This document shows, one piece after another, positions 40,025 through 48,564 of a stretch of 64,000 nt of DNA. The notes beneath the pieces were generated by a model, which saw nothing but the letters and a program-made list of their open reading frames with translations, was not told the DNA's origin and ran no database searches. Source of the DNA: Sagittula sp. P11 (GTDB lineage Bacteria > Pseudomonadota > Alphaproteobacteria > Rhodobacterales > Rhodobacteraceae). Each line of letters starts with the position of its first letter. The first letter of the stretch is position 1. The DNA lies in NCBI RefSeq assembly GCF_002814095.1, contig NZ_CP021915.1:62001-126000 (forward strand), in the 5' to 3' direction. The translations under genes were made by a program, and so were the position numbers.

Positions 40025-41962
40025 ATGTTTCAGCCAAGCTCTGAAATCCAGCGAACAAGCACGCTGACCGCTTTTCTGAATGACTGTGAGATTGACAGCT
40101 ACGAGGAGCTCGTCGGCCTATCGAACGAAGAGCCCGAATGGTTCTGGGGCCGGATCATCGACCATGCCGGCATGCGGTTCGCGCAGCCTTACACCCGGTT
40201 GCGAGATATCTCCACAGGGCCCGAATCGATCAGATGGGCCGTGGGAGGCACGTTGAATCTGACAGAAACCTGTCTTGACGCCCGAATTGCCGATGGCCTG
40301 GGCGACAAGACCGCAATCGACTGGGTCGGTGAAGACGGAAGCCGCCGTCGCTGGACCTACTTCGACCTTGCCGCCGAAGCCTCCCGCGTCGCCTCGGCCC
40401 TTGCCGCGCGCGGTGTAATGCCGGGTCAGGCGGTGGGCATTTATATGCCGATGATCCCCGAAATCGAGGCCGCGCTTCTGGGTATCGCGCGGCTGGGCGC
40501 GGTTGCGGTACCGCTGTTCTCCGGCTTTGCGCCCCATGCCATCGTATCGCGCCTGAGCGATGCGGATGCCGTAGCGGTGTTGACAGCGGATGCCACACCC
40601 CGACGAGGCAAGCCGGTCTGGATGGAGGCGACCCTTGCCCAGGCTTTGACCGACGTACCATCGGTTCATACCGTTATCAGCCTGCGACGGTTCGGCGGTG
40701 CAGTGGCCGATCCGGTCCGCGATCTGGACTGGAGCGAAACCATAGGCCGCGCCAGTCCGGAGTTTGCCGCCGTTCCGGTCAAGGCCGAAGACACCTTTCT
40801 GATCGCCTATACTTCGGGCACCACCGGGCGGCCCAAGGGCGTCGTGCATACCCATTTGGGCGTGCAGGCGAAGGCCACGGCCGATATCCTGCTTTGTCTC
40901 GACATGAAACGGGACGACCGGCACCTCTGGATGACCGACATGGGGTGGGTCATGGGACCGCTCACCCTATTGTCGGTGCTCTTGGCCGGTTCGACTCTGG
41001 TACTGGCCGAGGGCGCACCATCAATGTCCGGCGATCCCTTCAGGCTGCTGCGTCTTGCGTCCGAAATGGAGGTCACACATCTCGGCGTGGCCCCGACTCT
41101 GATACGGCAGTTCATGACGCAGGATACGGAAACTTTGTCGGGCTACGACCTGTCGCCCCTGCGGATTGTCGCCTCGACCGGTGAACCTTGGACCGACGAC
41201 GCCTGGCTCTGGCAGCTCGATCATATCTGCCGCCGCCGCGCCGTGCCGCTGAACATCTCGGGCGGGACCGAGCTTTTTGGCGCGATCCTGACCTCGACCG
41301 TGCTACACGAGATCAAGCCCGGCGGATTTTCGGCCCAGGCACTTGGCGTCGGCGCCAAGGTGCTGCGGGAAAACGGCAGTGAAGCCGCGCCGGGCGAGGT
41401 GGGGGAACTGGTGGTGACTCAACCGCCTTTGGGTTTGACCCCGGCCATCCGGGGCGACCGCGAGCGCTACCTTGAAACCTATTGGTCCACCTTCCCGGGC
41501 ATGTGGCGACACGGAGATTGGGTGCGCTGCGATCCGGACGGGACATGGTATATCCTGGGCCGGTCCGACGACACGCTGAACATCGCCGGCAAACGCATCG
41601 GCCCGCCCGAGATTGAGGCGGCCCTGACCGAAACCGGAGAGGTGGTGGACGCCGCTGCCATTGCTGCACCCGACGATATCAAAGGCGTGGCCGTCGTCTG
41701 CGTCTGTGTGGCAGCCCAGGGCGTCACGCCTGACGCAGAGCTTGTGGAGCGGCTCAAGGATCGGGTCGGAGAGATCGTCTCGAAACCCTTCCGCCCGCGC
41801 GAGATCCACTTTGTCGAGGCCCTGCCCAAGACCCGCAGCATGAAAACCATGCGCCGGATCGTGCGCGCGGCCTTCCTGGGCGAAGATCCGGGCGATCTGT
41901 CGTCGATCAGCAACCCGGAAACCATTCAACCCATCGCAGACCTGCAAAAGGAAAAGCCATGA
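40025..41962 (+). CDS. AMP-forming acyl-CoA synthetase (acetyl/acetoacetyl-CoA synthetase-like)
   Basis: A 645-residue adenylate-forming enzyme with an acetyl-CoA-synthetase-like N-terminal extension. The P-loop is YTSGTTGRPKGVVHTH near residues 260-275, the aromatic motif is WMTDMGWVMGP, and the C-terminal catalytic lysine lies in LPKTRSMKTMRR (usual form TRSGK, here SMK). It would activate a carboxylic acid to its CoA thioester. The size and motifs fit the acetate/propionate/acetoacetate branch, but those enzymes also include terpenoid-acid ligases. AAAGG precedes the ATG; the NmrA-like gene overlaps its stop by ATGA. Confidence 0.9.
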   Translation: MFQPSSEIQRTSTLTAFLNDCEIDSYEELVGLSNEEPEWFWGRIIDHAGMRFAQPYTRLRDISTGPESIRWAVGGTLNLTETCLDARIADGLGDKTAIDWVGEDGSRRRWTYFDLAAEASRVASALAARGVMPGQAVGIYMPMIPEIEAALLGIARLGAVAVPLFSGFAPHAIVSRLSDADAVAVLTADATPRRGKPVWMEATLAQALTDVPSVHTVISLRRFGGAVADPVRDLDWSETIGRASPEFAAVPVKAEDTFLIAYTSGTTGRPKGVVHTHLGVQAKATADILLCLDMKRDDRHLWMTDMGWVMGPLTLLSVLLAGSTLVLAEGAPSMSGDPFRLLRLASEMEVTHLGVAPTLIRQFMTQDTETLSGYDLSPLRIVASTGEPWTDDAWLWQLDHICRRRAVPLNISGGTELFGAILTSTVLHEIKPGGFSAQALGVGAKVLRENGSEAAPGEVGELVVTQPPLGLTPAIRGDRERYLETYWSTFPGMWRHGDWVRCDPDGTWYILGRSDDTLNIAGKRIGPPEIEAALTETGEVVDAAAIAAPDDIKGVAVVCVCVAAQGVTPDAELVERLKDRVGEIVSKPFRPREIHFVEALPKTRSMKTMRRIVRAAFLGEDPGDLSSISNPETIQPIADLQKEKP

Positions 41963-42813
41963 TCACTGTTTTCGGAGCCACGGGCACCACCGGCGCCCCT
42001 CTTGTCGATACGCTTATGGCAAAAGGCGCGACCGTGCGTGCTGTCACCAGCGACCCTTCCAGGCTCGATGCGCTAAAAGCCAAAGGATGCGAGGCGGTCG
42101 TTGCGAATTTCACGGACCCTGCCGCGCTGGCGCGGGCCTGTGACGGGGCAGAAAAGATATACCTGGTCACGCCTGCCCATCTGGACATGCGTCAGTGGAA
42201 GGCGAATGTGATCGCGGCGGCCAAGACCGCGGGGGTGCGCCATGTTGTCGTGGCCACCGGGCTTGGCGCCTCGCCCAAGGCGGGGCTGACATTTGGGAAA
42301 TGGCATTCCGAAACCCAGGAACTGCTGAAGCAAAGCGGCCTTGACTGGACCTTCGTCCAGCCGACCTATTTCATGCAGAACCTGCTCTGGCAGGCCGGCA
42401 ATATTGCAAAAGATGGGGTCTATTACGACGATCTGGGCGGCCCTGTGGCCTGGGTCGACGCCCGCGACATCGCGGATGTCGCCGCCGAGGCGCTGACCGC
42501 TCCGGGGTACGAAGGCAAGGCTCTTGGTCTGACCGGGCCCGAAGCTCTTACCGGAGAAGATATCGCCGCCCTCCTGTCCAGGGTGACCGGGCGCACTGTC
42601 ACCTGCGCACCCCTGTCGGCCGAAAATGCCAAGGCGGGCATGGTGGCTGGCGGAATGCAGGACGAGGTCGCCAGAGCCATGGTCGAATTGGCTTCCATCG
42701 CGCCCAAGGGCTACCTTGCCGGCATCGAGACCACGGTCAGCGATGTGATGGGACGCCCGGCGCGCCGATTTGCCGATTTCGTCGCCGAGAACCGGGATGC
42801 TTTCGTCAAGTAA
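41959..42813 (+). CDS. NmrA-like NAD(P)-binding protein
   Basis: A 284-residue atypical SDR. The nucleotide site GATGTTGAPL is near residues 5-14. The segments IYLVTPAHLDMR, FVQPTYFMQNL and WVDARDIADVAAEAL are typical of the NmrA/quinone-reductase-like group. Members either reduce quinones or sense the redox state of NAD(P). It is coupled to the ligase upstream and followed by an AraC regulator, so the three may be one unit. No substrate can be proposed. Confidence 0.88.
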   Translation: MITVFGATGTTGAPLVDTLMAKGATVRAVTSDPSRLDALKAKGCEAVVANFTDPAALARACDGAEKIYLVTPAHLDMRQWKANVIAAAKTAGVRHVVVATGLGASPKAGLTFGKWHSETQELLKQSGLDWTFVQPTYFMQNLLWQAGNIAKDGVYYDDLGGPVAWVDARDIADVAAEALTAPGYEGKALGLTGPEALTGEDIAALLSRVTGRTVTCAPLSAENAKAGMVAGGMQDEVARAMVELASIAPKGYLAGIETTVSDVMGRPARRFADFVAENRDAFVK

Positions 42814-42817
42814 CCTG

Positions 42818-43522
42818 ATGGCGCCGCCGCTTTATCTCGAACTGGCGCCGACTGAGGAAGCGGCCAAACAGATCGACCATTTGTTCGTGTTCCGCGATAC
42901 CGGTGTGCTGAGCGGTGGTGGACGCGGGCGGTTCGCAACCGACCTCTTTACCCTTTCGGTAACGCGCGACGACAGCGGCGGCGGGCGCGTATCGCTGGCA
43001 GAACCGCGCCCCTATTTTTCGCCCCGCCCAAGGCCATTCCAGGGTGTCGTGGCCGGGCTGCGACTGTCGTCACGACCGCAGCGATTTCCCGACTCCACAG
43101 GGCTGGACATGCTGGCCTCAGAACTGGCCCGGATTCAGACCGGGGACGATGACCTGCCTGCGCTCATCGCGGTGCTTGACGGCCTTGCGAGAGACCTGCG
43201 CTTTGCCGCACCAACCGGAGCTTACAGCGACCGGACCAAACGTCGAAAGGTGCGGGCGGAAACCGGCGTGTCGCGGCGGCGGCTTGCGACCTTGCGACGC
43301 TTTCGCCGGGCTCTCGGGCAGCTTGCGTCAAAGACCCTGCCGCTGAGCGATCTGGCGCTGGACGCCGGATATTACGATCAATCTCACTTGTCCGCCGCTT
43401 GCCGGATCTTCGCCGGCAAACCGCCCGGCGCGTTGCGCGCTCTGTCTATTCCGCGTCGTTTTGACCTTTTGCTACAAGATACGCGCCTCAAAGACCGCCT
43501 AAGATTGGTCATTGACGAATGA
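42818..43522 (+). CDS. AraC-family regulator
   Basis: A 234-residue protein. The C-terminal AraC DNA-binding region (about 130-215) shows two helix-turn-helix units: RRRLATLRRFRRALGQL, LSDLALDAGYYDQSHLSAACRIFAGKPPGALR. The N-terminal half is unlike the arabinose-binding cupin type and may bind an acyl-CoA or other metabolite. The ATG is five bases past the NmrA-like stop. It may act on the ligase-NmrA unit or the thioesterase that follows. Confidence 0.85.
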   Translation: MAPPLYLELAPTEEAAKQIDHLFVFRDTGVLSGGGRGRFATDLFTLSVTRDDSGGGRVSLAEPRPYFSPRPRPFQGVVAGLRLSSRPQRFPDSTGLDMLASELARIQTGDDDLPALIAVLDGLARDLRFAAPTGAYSDRTKRRKVRAETGVSRRRLATLRRFRRALGQLASKTLPLSDLALDAGYYDQSHLSAACRIFAGKPPGALRALSIPRRFDLLLQDTRLKDRLRLVIDE

Positions 43523-43543
43523 AATCGAAGAGGAAGACCCGCC

Positions 43544-43999
43544 ATGACACAATTCAAACCGAAAAACCCCGACTATGACGCACGCGTGCGCAACAGTTTC
43601 GATCGCCAGAAGGCAATGAACACGTTGGGGATCAGCATTGCCGAGTTGTTACCCGGCCGCATCGTTCTGGAAATGGCACATCAGGTTGCACTGACCCAGC
43701 AGCATGGGTTTTTGCATGCCGGAATCGTGTCGACAGCGCTGGACAGCGCCTGCGGATACGCGGCCTTTTCGCTGATGCCAGCGGACGCGGCAGTGTTGAC
43801 GGCCGAATTCAAGATCAACCTACTCAACCCGGCGGACGGCGCACGGTTTCGCTTCGTCGCTGACGTGGTGAAACCAGGCAGGACGCTGACCATATGCGAG
43901 GCGCGTGCCTATGCCGTGAAGGGCCAGGATGAAAAGCTCGTCGCAACGATGACCGGAACGCTCATGGCGCTGATCGGGCGGGCGGGGGTCGCGGACTGA
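43544..43999 (+). CDS. PaaI-type hotdog thioesterase C
   Basis: A 151-residue hotdog-fold protein. QQHGFLHAGIVSTALDSACGYAA is the active-site region (HAG instead of the usual HGG), followed by AEFKINLLNPA. The last 24 codons (DEKLVATMTGTL) recur, slightly changed, as a stranded fragment at 46926-46997, so the DNA beyond this gene has been rearranged. GAAGAGGAAG precedes the ATG. Confidence 0.88.
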   Translation: MTQFKPKNPDYDARVRNSFDRQKAMNTLGISIAELLPGRIVLEMAHQVALTQQHGFLHAGIVSTALDSACGYAAFSLMPADAAVLTAEFKINLLNPADGARFRFVADVVKPGRTLTICEARAYAVKGQDEKLVATMTGTLMALIGRAGVAD

Positions 44000-44300
44000 G
44001 CGCAACCCGGCCGCAGCACATCCGATCCGGGCGGCCGGGCCGATTATTCAGACAGCTGGATCAGCTGTTCCAGCGGCTCGCGACCTCGGCCAACCGTTTC
44101 CCGTAGGCTCGCGCGGTATCCAGATCGCCGCCAGCAGGTTCAGACCTGCCAAGCGGTAATGTTAGCCTTTAGCAGTGCGGTCGCCGATTGTCCGTCGTCA
44201 GGGTTTTTCGGAGAGCTGAGACTGTATCGTAACGGAGGATCTGGTTCGGTTTCTGTTCAAGTTTATGCTGCAGCGGCCTGATGCTGCAACCGTAATTGGA
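44000..44300. other. Gene-free stretch before a broken gene
   Basis: No supported gene, repeat or promoter seen. Short frames on both strands lack ribosome-binding sites and domains. It lies at the left edge of the rearranged segment, so it may be leftover DNA from insertion or deletion. Confidence 0.45.
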
Positions 44301-44804
44301 ACGGATGGACGCCCACGGTGCCGATGGGCTGCCGTCACGCCGGAGTTTCCAGTCAGGGCTGAGCTGGCGCACCATTCTGGCCAAGCGCGAGAATTTTCGT
44401 GCTGCCTTCGCCGGGTTCGACTTTCGGGAGTTGCGAACTTTGACGACAACGACATTGAGCGCCTACTTGCCGATGAAGGAATTGTTCGCTATCGAGGCAA
44501 GATCGAAGCCGTGATCAACAACGCTCGCCGTACTTTCGAGGTCGTCCAAGAGGAAGGCTCCTTCGCTGCATTCATCTGGCTATATGAACCTGCCAAGGAC
44601 GACGCACTGCCACAAATGCGGTCCAAATCACCAGCGTCCGAGACCCTGTCCAAAGATCTACGAAAGCTTGGCTTCAAATTCGTGGGACCGACCACCGTAT
44701 ATGCATTCATGCAGGCCATGGGATTTATCAACGATCACGCAGAAGTCTGTTGGATGCGAAAGGACGTCGGAACAGCCCGAAACACCCTTCGCACACCGAC
44801 ATAG
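44301..44804 (+). pseudogene. tag: Broken DNA-3-methyladenine glycosylase I gene
   Basis: Pieces of Tag appear in two frames. RCRWAAVTPEF (the N-terminal zinc-site region) is in one frame. SFQSGLSWRTILAKRENFRAAFAGFDF is shifted by one base. FDDNDIERLLADEGIVRYRGKIEAVINNAR up to CWMRKD is back in the first frame. About 25 residues (the YHDTEWG region) are missing between the first two pieces. The coding sequence is therefore dead: an internal deletion plus a second shift near base 44430. Tag removes 3-methyladenine from damaged DNA. No start codon with a ribosome-binding site is left. Confidence 0.75.
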
Positions 44805-44891
44805 GCAACTGTCGGCCAATTAACGTGAAAAAAATCAGGGCCACTTAGCGTGGAAAGTCACAGACAGGTTTCGCGTCAGTCGACCGAGACT

Positions 44892-45320
44892 TCAGAGCCT
44901 TGAGAGTAGCGTGGCCAATTGAGCGGCGTCTTTGGGTTTCAGCTTTGCGCCGATCCTTTCCGACAGAACCCGTTCATAGATCGGCCACATCGCCCTCCTG
45001 ACAGATTTACCCTTTTCAGAGATAGAAATGTTTTGACCTCGCCCATCTTCCGAGCAGTTCCGTCGGTCCACCAGCCCTGCTTTCACCATGCGGTCCAGCA
45101 ACCGCGATGTACCGTATTGGGGTAACAAAATCCGGTCTTTGAGTTCGAATGGACGGAGTCCGTCCGGGCCTGCCTTCTCGAGTTCGAGAAGCGCGTCATA
45201 CCATGCAAGTGGCGGGTATCCTGCCGATTTCAGAGACGATTCGACAGCCTCAAGCAAAACGCGGCTTTTAGTCATGAGGGCTGTCCAGGCGGCCTCAGTA
45301 GCATGGTCAATCTCGTTCAT
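44892..45320 (-). CDS. MarR-family regulator
   Basis: A 142-residue winged-helix protein: LAWYDALLELEKAGPDGLRPFELKDRILLPQYGTSRLLDRMVKAGLVDRR is the recognition region, followed by the wing (EDGRGQNISISEKGKSVRR) and dimer helices. ATG at 45320 is chosen; a GTG nine bases upstream is the alternative. It diverges from the doxX-GST pair across a region with two ATGCA-type palindromes, so it likely represses both directions. MarR proteins often respond to phenolic or oxidative stress compounds. Confidence 0.9.
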   Translation of the reverse strand: MNEIDHATEAAWTALMTKSRVLLEAVESSLKSAGYPPLAWYDALLELEKAGPDGLRPFELKDRILLPQYGTSRLLDRMVKAGLVDRRNCSEDGRGQNISISEKGKSVRRAMWPIYERVLSERIGAKLKPKDAAQLATLLSRL

Positions 45321-45340
45321 ATCCAGCACATATCATATAC

Positions 45341-45352
45341 ATGTAAGTGCAT
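45341..45352. promoter_or_regulatory. Imperfect ATGCA palindrome near marR start
   Basis: ATGTA-AG-TGCAT, one mismatch from ATGCA-N2-TGCAT. A perfect copy lies 35 bases away. Probable MarR binding site next to its own start. Confidence 0.45.
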
Positions 45353-45386
45353 CAACCTTGACGTCGCATGTGACGCGCTATATATA

Positions 45387-45400
45387 GATGCAAATGCATC
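45387..45400. promoter_or_regulatory. Perfect GATGCA palindrome before doxX
   Basis: GATGCA-AA-TGCATC, 6-base perfect arms, next to the alternating TATATATA that may be the -10 region for doxX. Probable second MarR site. Confidence 0.5.
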
Positions 45401-45418
45401 GACATATGGGATCATATC

Positions 45419-45853
45419 ATGTCACAATCGCACCTCACAGAATTTGGGATATTCCTGCTCCGTATAGCACTCGGTATCATGTTCCTGGCGCACAGCCTGT
45501 TTCTCAAGCTCTTCATTTTCACACTTCCCGGAACGGCGCAGTTCTTCGTTTCGATCGGGCTGCCCGGCTGGTTTGCCTATATGATCTTTGCAGTCGAGGC
45601 GATTGCCGGTGCCCTTTTGGTCCTCGGCGTACAGGCTCGGTGGGTCGCGTCGGCGACCGTGCCCATCTTGGCCGGAGCAACCTGGGCTCACTCAGGAAAC
45701 GGCTGGATGTTCGGATACGAGAACGGCGGGTGGGAATACCCGGCCTATCTGACGCTGCTTGCCGTCGTGCAAGGACTTCTGGGCGACGGCCGTTTCGCCC
45801 TCAGCCCCTCCTTCGCGCCCGGCAACGTGCAGATGGAGGGAGAGACAACATGA
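45419..45853 (+). CDS. DoxX-family membrane protein
   Basis: A 144-residue protein with four hydrophobic helices (LLRIALGIMFLAHSLFL, WFAYMIFAVEAIAGALLVLG, WVASATVPILAGATWA, AYLTLLAVVQGLLG), the DoxX/YphA-type layout. Function of the family is broad and often linked to redox stress. Its stop overlaps the GST start as ATGA, so the two are one unit under the MarR control region. Confidence 0.88.
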   Translation: MSQSHLTEFGIFLLRIALGIMFLAHSLFLKLFIFTLPGTAQFFVSIGLPGWFAYMIFAVEAIAGALLVLGVQARWVASATVPILAGATWAHSGNGWMFGYENGGWEYPAYLTLLAVVQGLLGDGRFALSPSFAPGNVQMEGETT

Positions 45854-46602
45854 GCCTCCACCTCATTAGCCATGCGCTCTGCCCATATGTGCAGCGCGCA
45901 GCGATCTCGCTCACTGAGAAAGGTGTCACGTTCGAGAGAACTCACATCGATCTTTCGAACAAGCCCGACTGGTTTCTTGCCATATCTCCGCTGGGCAAGA
46001 CGCCTGTCCTGGTTGTGAACGGGACGCCGATTTTCGAATCTGCGGTTATCCTCGAATATCTTGAGGATACACAACCCCACGCACTTCATCCGCACGACGC
46101 TCTCGATCGCGCCCGCCACCGTGCCTGGATTGAATTTGGATCTGCTGTCTTGAACGACATTGCGGGGTTCTACTCGGCGCCGAACGATAAAGCGTTGGAA
46201 GCAAAAGTCGCGGCGCTCCGCGCAAAATTCCTTCGGCTGGACGCGGAGCTTGGGGAGGGACCATGGTTCGACGGCCACCAGTTCAGCCTCGTCGATGTCG
46301 TATTCGGCCCGGTCTTCCGCTATTTCGACGTTTTTGACGCCATCGGAGAGTTTGGCGTCTTCACAGGGCTTGCCCGTGTAAGGGCCTGGCGATATGAACT
46401 GGAGCGTCGGGTTTCTGTGAAGAGTGCCGTCAGTGAAGACTACCCGACTCTTCTGCGTGACTTCATCAGACGGCGCAATTCTTACCTGTCCCAGATCATG
46501 CAGACAGGAGGGCCGAAGAAGACTGTTACACAGGTGCAATCGGCTGATCGCCGATCACTTGATATCGTTCTGTCGGGCCGCAGTGCAGAACCGGACGTTT
46601 GA
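45850..46602 (+). CDS. Glutathione S-transferase family protein
   Basis: A 250-residue protein. The N-terminal thioredoxin fold has ALCPYVQRAAISL, with Cys rather than Ser/Tyr in the active motif as in omega or DHAR-type enzymes. The cis-proline segment GKTPVLVVNG and ESAVILEYLED follow, then a helical C-terminal domain (HRAWIEFGSAVL). The last 40 residues (KKTVTQVQSADRR and on) look less protein-like and may be a run-through beyond the original end. It conjugates or reduces electrophiles with glutathione; target unknown. Confidence 0.88.
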   Translation: MSLHLISHALCPYVQRAAISLTEKGVTFERTHIDLSNKPDWFLAISPLGKTPVLVVNGTPIFESAVILEYLEDTQPHALHPHDALDRARHRAWIEFGSAVLNDIAGFYSAPNDKALEAKVAALRAKFLRLDAELGEGPWFDGHQFSLVDVVFGPVFRYFDVFDAIGEFGVFTGLARVRAWRYELERRVSVKSAVSEDYPTLLRDFIRRRNSYLSQIMQTGGPKKTVTQVQSADRRSLDIVLSGRSAEPDV

Positions 46603-46925
46603 GTTCGCTTGGTGAATACCCGCTCTGTCCCGCACATCGGATAGTCGCCGACTTTCCCTTGAAGGCCCGCAGCAGCCCCAACCGGCACTTGCCGGCATTC
46701 CATGCCCGTCCGTGCGAAGCGCCGGGTGACCTGCTGCCCCCACAGCGCAACCGGGAACAAACCACCGATCGCGCTGATGAATGGCTCAGGGATCGAAGAA
46801 TCCGCCTGAGCTCAAACCCCCGGGAAAACTCCAGCCGTGTGGTCCGACAGAGGGCAGCACGTCAATCGCGGGTCAATCTATCCCGGTTGGTGGACCACTT
46901 TCAGGGGGCTACTCCAAAGGGCGGG
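46603..46925. other. Gene-free stretch, possible mobile-element scar
   Basis: No supported gene. The end (GGTGGACCACTTTCAG and nearby) and a stretch near 44815-44862 (AACGTGAAAAAAATCAGG and following) resemble the spacer sequences left by IS21-type insertion elements, but no transposase or terminal repeat can be shown. Confidence 0.35.
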
Positions 46926-46997
46926 GATGAGAAGCTCGTCGCAACGATGACAGGAACGCTTATTTCGCTAGTGGGGCGAACGGGCGTGGCGGGGTGA
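46926..46997 (+). pseudogene. Stranded 3' end of a hotdog thioesterase gene
   Basis: 24 codons ending in a stop (DEKLVATMTGTLISLVGRTGVAG) that match the last 24 codons of the thioesterase at 43544-43999, with about 80% of bases identical by eye. There is no start or upstream part. It shows that a related gene once extended into this place and was cut. Confidence 0.65.
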
Positions 46998-47017
46998 CGA
47001 TCGGGTCGGAGCAATAA

Positions 47018-48538
47018 TTAATCTGCGAGCCGCGCTTCTAGGACATGCCGCTGGACCTTTCCGCTGGTCGATCTGGGAAAATCCTCGAACGCGATGAAGC
47101 GAATTTCGCGCGGCCGTTTGTAGCCTGCGAGGTTGTCGCGGCACAAATTCATCAGCGCTTCGGCATCCGGCCCGTCCTTGCCGCGGGCGACAAAGGCCAC
47201 CGGACTTTCGCCCCATTTCACGTCAAATGCCCGTACGACTGCGGCATCGACCACCCCGGGATGAGATAGAAGAACACGCTCGATCTCCGCAGGATAGACG
47301 TTCTCGCCGCCGGTCTTGATCAAGTATTTGGCCCGGTCCACAAAGTCGATGGTTCCGTCCGCATTGCGCCGGAACAAGTCGCCCATGTGGAAAAAGCCGT
47401 TGCGAAAGTCATGGGCATTGGCGTCGTCCGCGTTCCAGTACCCTGAAAACAATGTCGGACCCCGCACAGCCATTTCGCCTGGCGTTCCATCCGTCACTTC
47501 TTGGTCGTCGGGATCGACGAGCCGAACCTCGCAAAGTGCGCTGATGCGCTTGGAAAGGCGGTCCGGAGTCACACCTGGCGCAATTAGATCGGCGGACCCC
47601 GGCGGCAGGCCGGTTTCGGTTGCGCCGAAGGAATTCAGATAGGGCGTGTGGAGAAGGGCTGTCAGTTCCGCGATCTGATGCGGCGGCACCAGATCGGCCA
47701 TGGCGCCGCAAACTTTGATACCCTTCAGCGGCAAAGGGTTGGCGCGTCGTTCTGCGATAAAGGCGTCCAGCGCACCGGGCATCATCACGAACCAGCCGAT
47801 CCGGTGGCGCGACAGAGCCTCGTTGATGACCGCAGGCTGCAAACCGTCAACCATCACCACGGTTCCGCCCCGCAGGACCGTCGCCAACCCATGATCGGTG
47901 GACGCCATGTGGAACATTGGCGCCCAGGCGATAAACCCGTCGCCGGGGTCCAGCGCCAGCTGCGCCGCAAAAGCCATGGATCTGGCGATATGCGCGCGGT
48001 GGCTGATGAGCGCGCCCTTGGGCAGGCCCGTGGTCCCTGAGGTATAAAGGATCGTCAGACCAGCCTCTGGATCGTCGACCATGGTTCCGATGCGCGGGTC
48101 CGGTCCGGCCGCGGCAATGGCCGTTTCCAAATCCGGCCCGATAATCAGACAGGGCGTTGCCGCGACGGCCCGGTAAGCTTCTGAAAGGTCCGGTTCGACG
48201 ACCGCGAGAACCGGCGCGACCAGATCTATGCAGTGCCGCAGTTCATCGGAAGCAAGCCGCCAGTTCAGACAGGCGACGATCGCGCCGATTCCCGCTGCGG
48301 CGAGTTCGACCTCCAGGTATTCAGAGCGGTTGTGCGACAGGATCGCAATCCTGTCGCCCGGCGCAACGCCCCTGGCCAGAAACACGGCAGCCAGACGATC
48401 GACCCGCTCCAGCAGCTCGGCATAGGTCAATTTCCTGCTGCCGTCCTCGATGGCCAGGGCGCGGGCGCAGTCTTGCGCGCGGGTTCGAAAGATCGAATAC
48501 AGATCAGCGCGCCCCGCGCGGATGACGTCGGTCAGCAT
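47018..48538 (-). CDS. AMP-dependent acyl-CoA ligase (fatty-acid/cyclohexanecarboxylate-like)
   Basis: A 506-residue adenylate-forming enzyme. YTSGTTGLPKGALISH (P-loop) is near residue 165, APMFHMAS and GATETGLP follow, then GDLFRRNADGTIDFVDRAKYLIKTGGENVYPAEIE and the C-terminal lysine in FPRSTSGKVQRHVLE. All catalytic motifs are intact. It would activate an organic acid entering the pathway. It lies 26 bases after the flavin reductase gene and is transcribed with it from operator site 6. Confidence 0.92.
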   Translation of the reverse strand: MLTDVIRAGRADLYSIFRTRAQDCARALAIEDGSRKLTYAELLERVDRLAAVFLARGVAPGDRIAILSHNRSEYLEVELAAAGIGAIVACLNWRLASDELRHCIDLVAPVLAVVEPDLSEAYRAVAATPCLIIGPDLETAIAAAGPDPRIGTMVDDPEAGLTILYTSGTTGLPKGALISHRAHIARSMAFAAQLALDPGDGFIAWAPMFHMASTDHGLATVLRGGTVVMVDGLQPAVINEALSRHRIGWFVMMPGALDAFIAERRANPLPLKGIKVCGAMADLVPPHQIAELTALLHTPYLNSFGATETGLPPGSADLIAPGVTPDRLSKRISALCEVRLVDPDDQEVTDGTPGEMAVRGPTLFSGYWNADDANAHDFRNGFFHMGDLFRRNADGTIDFVDRAKYLIKTGGENVYPAEIERVLLSHPGVVDAAVVRAFDVKWGESPVAFVARGKDGPDAEALMNLCRDNLAGYKRPREIRFIAFEDFPRSTSGKVQRHVLEARLAD

Positions 48539-48564
48539 GGTTTACCCCTTGCCCGGCCTTCGGT

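Noticed and set aside
46860-46915. Possible IS21-type element end
   Set aside because: Only a loose resemblance of spacer sequence; no transposase, inverted repeat or target duplication found, so not called as a mobile element.
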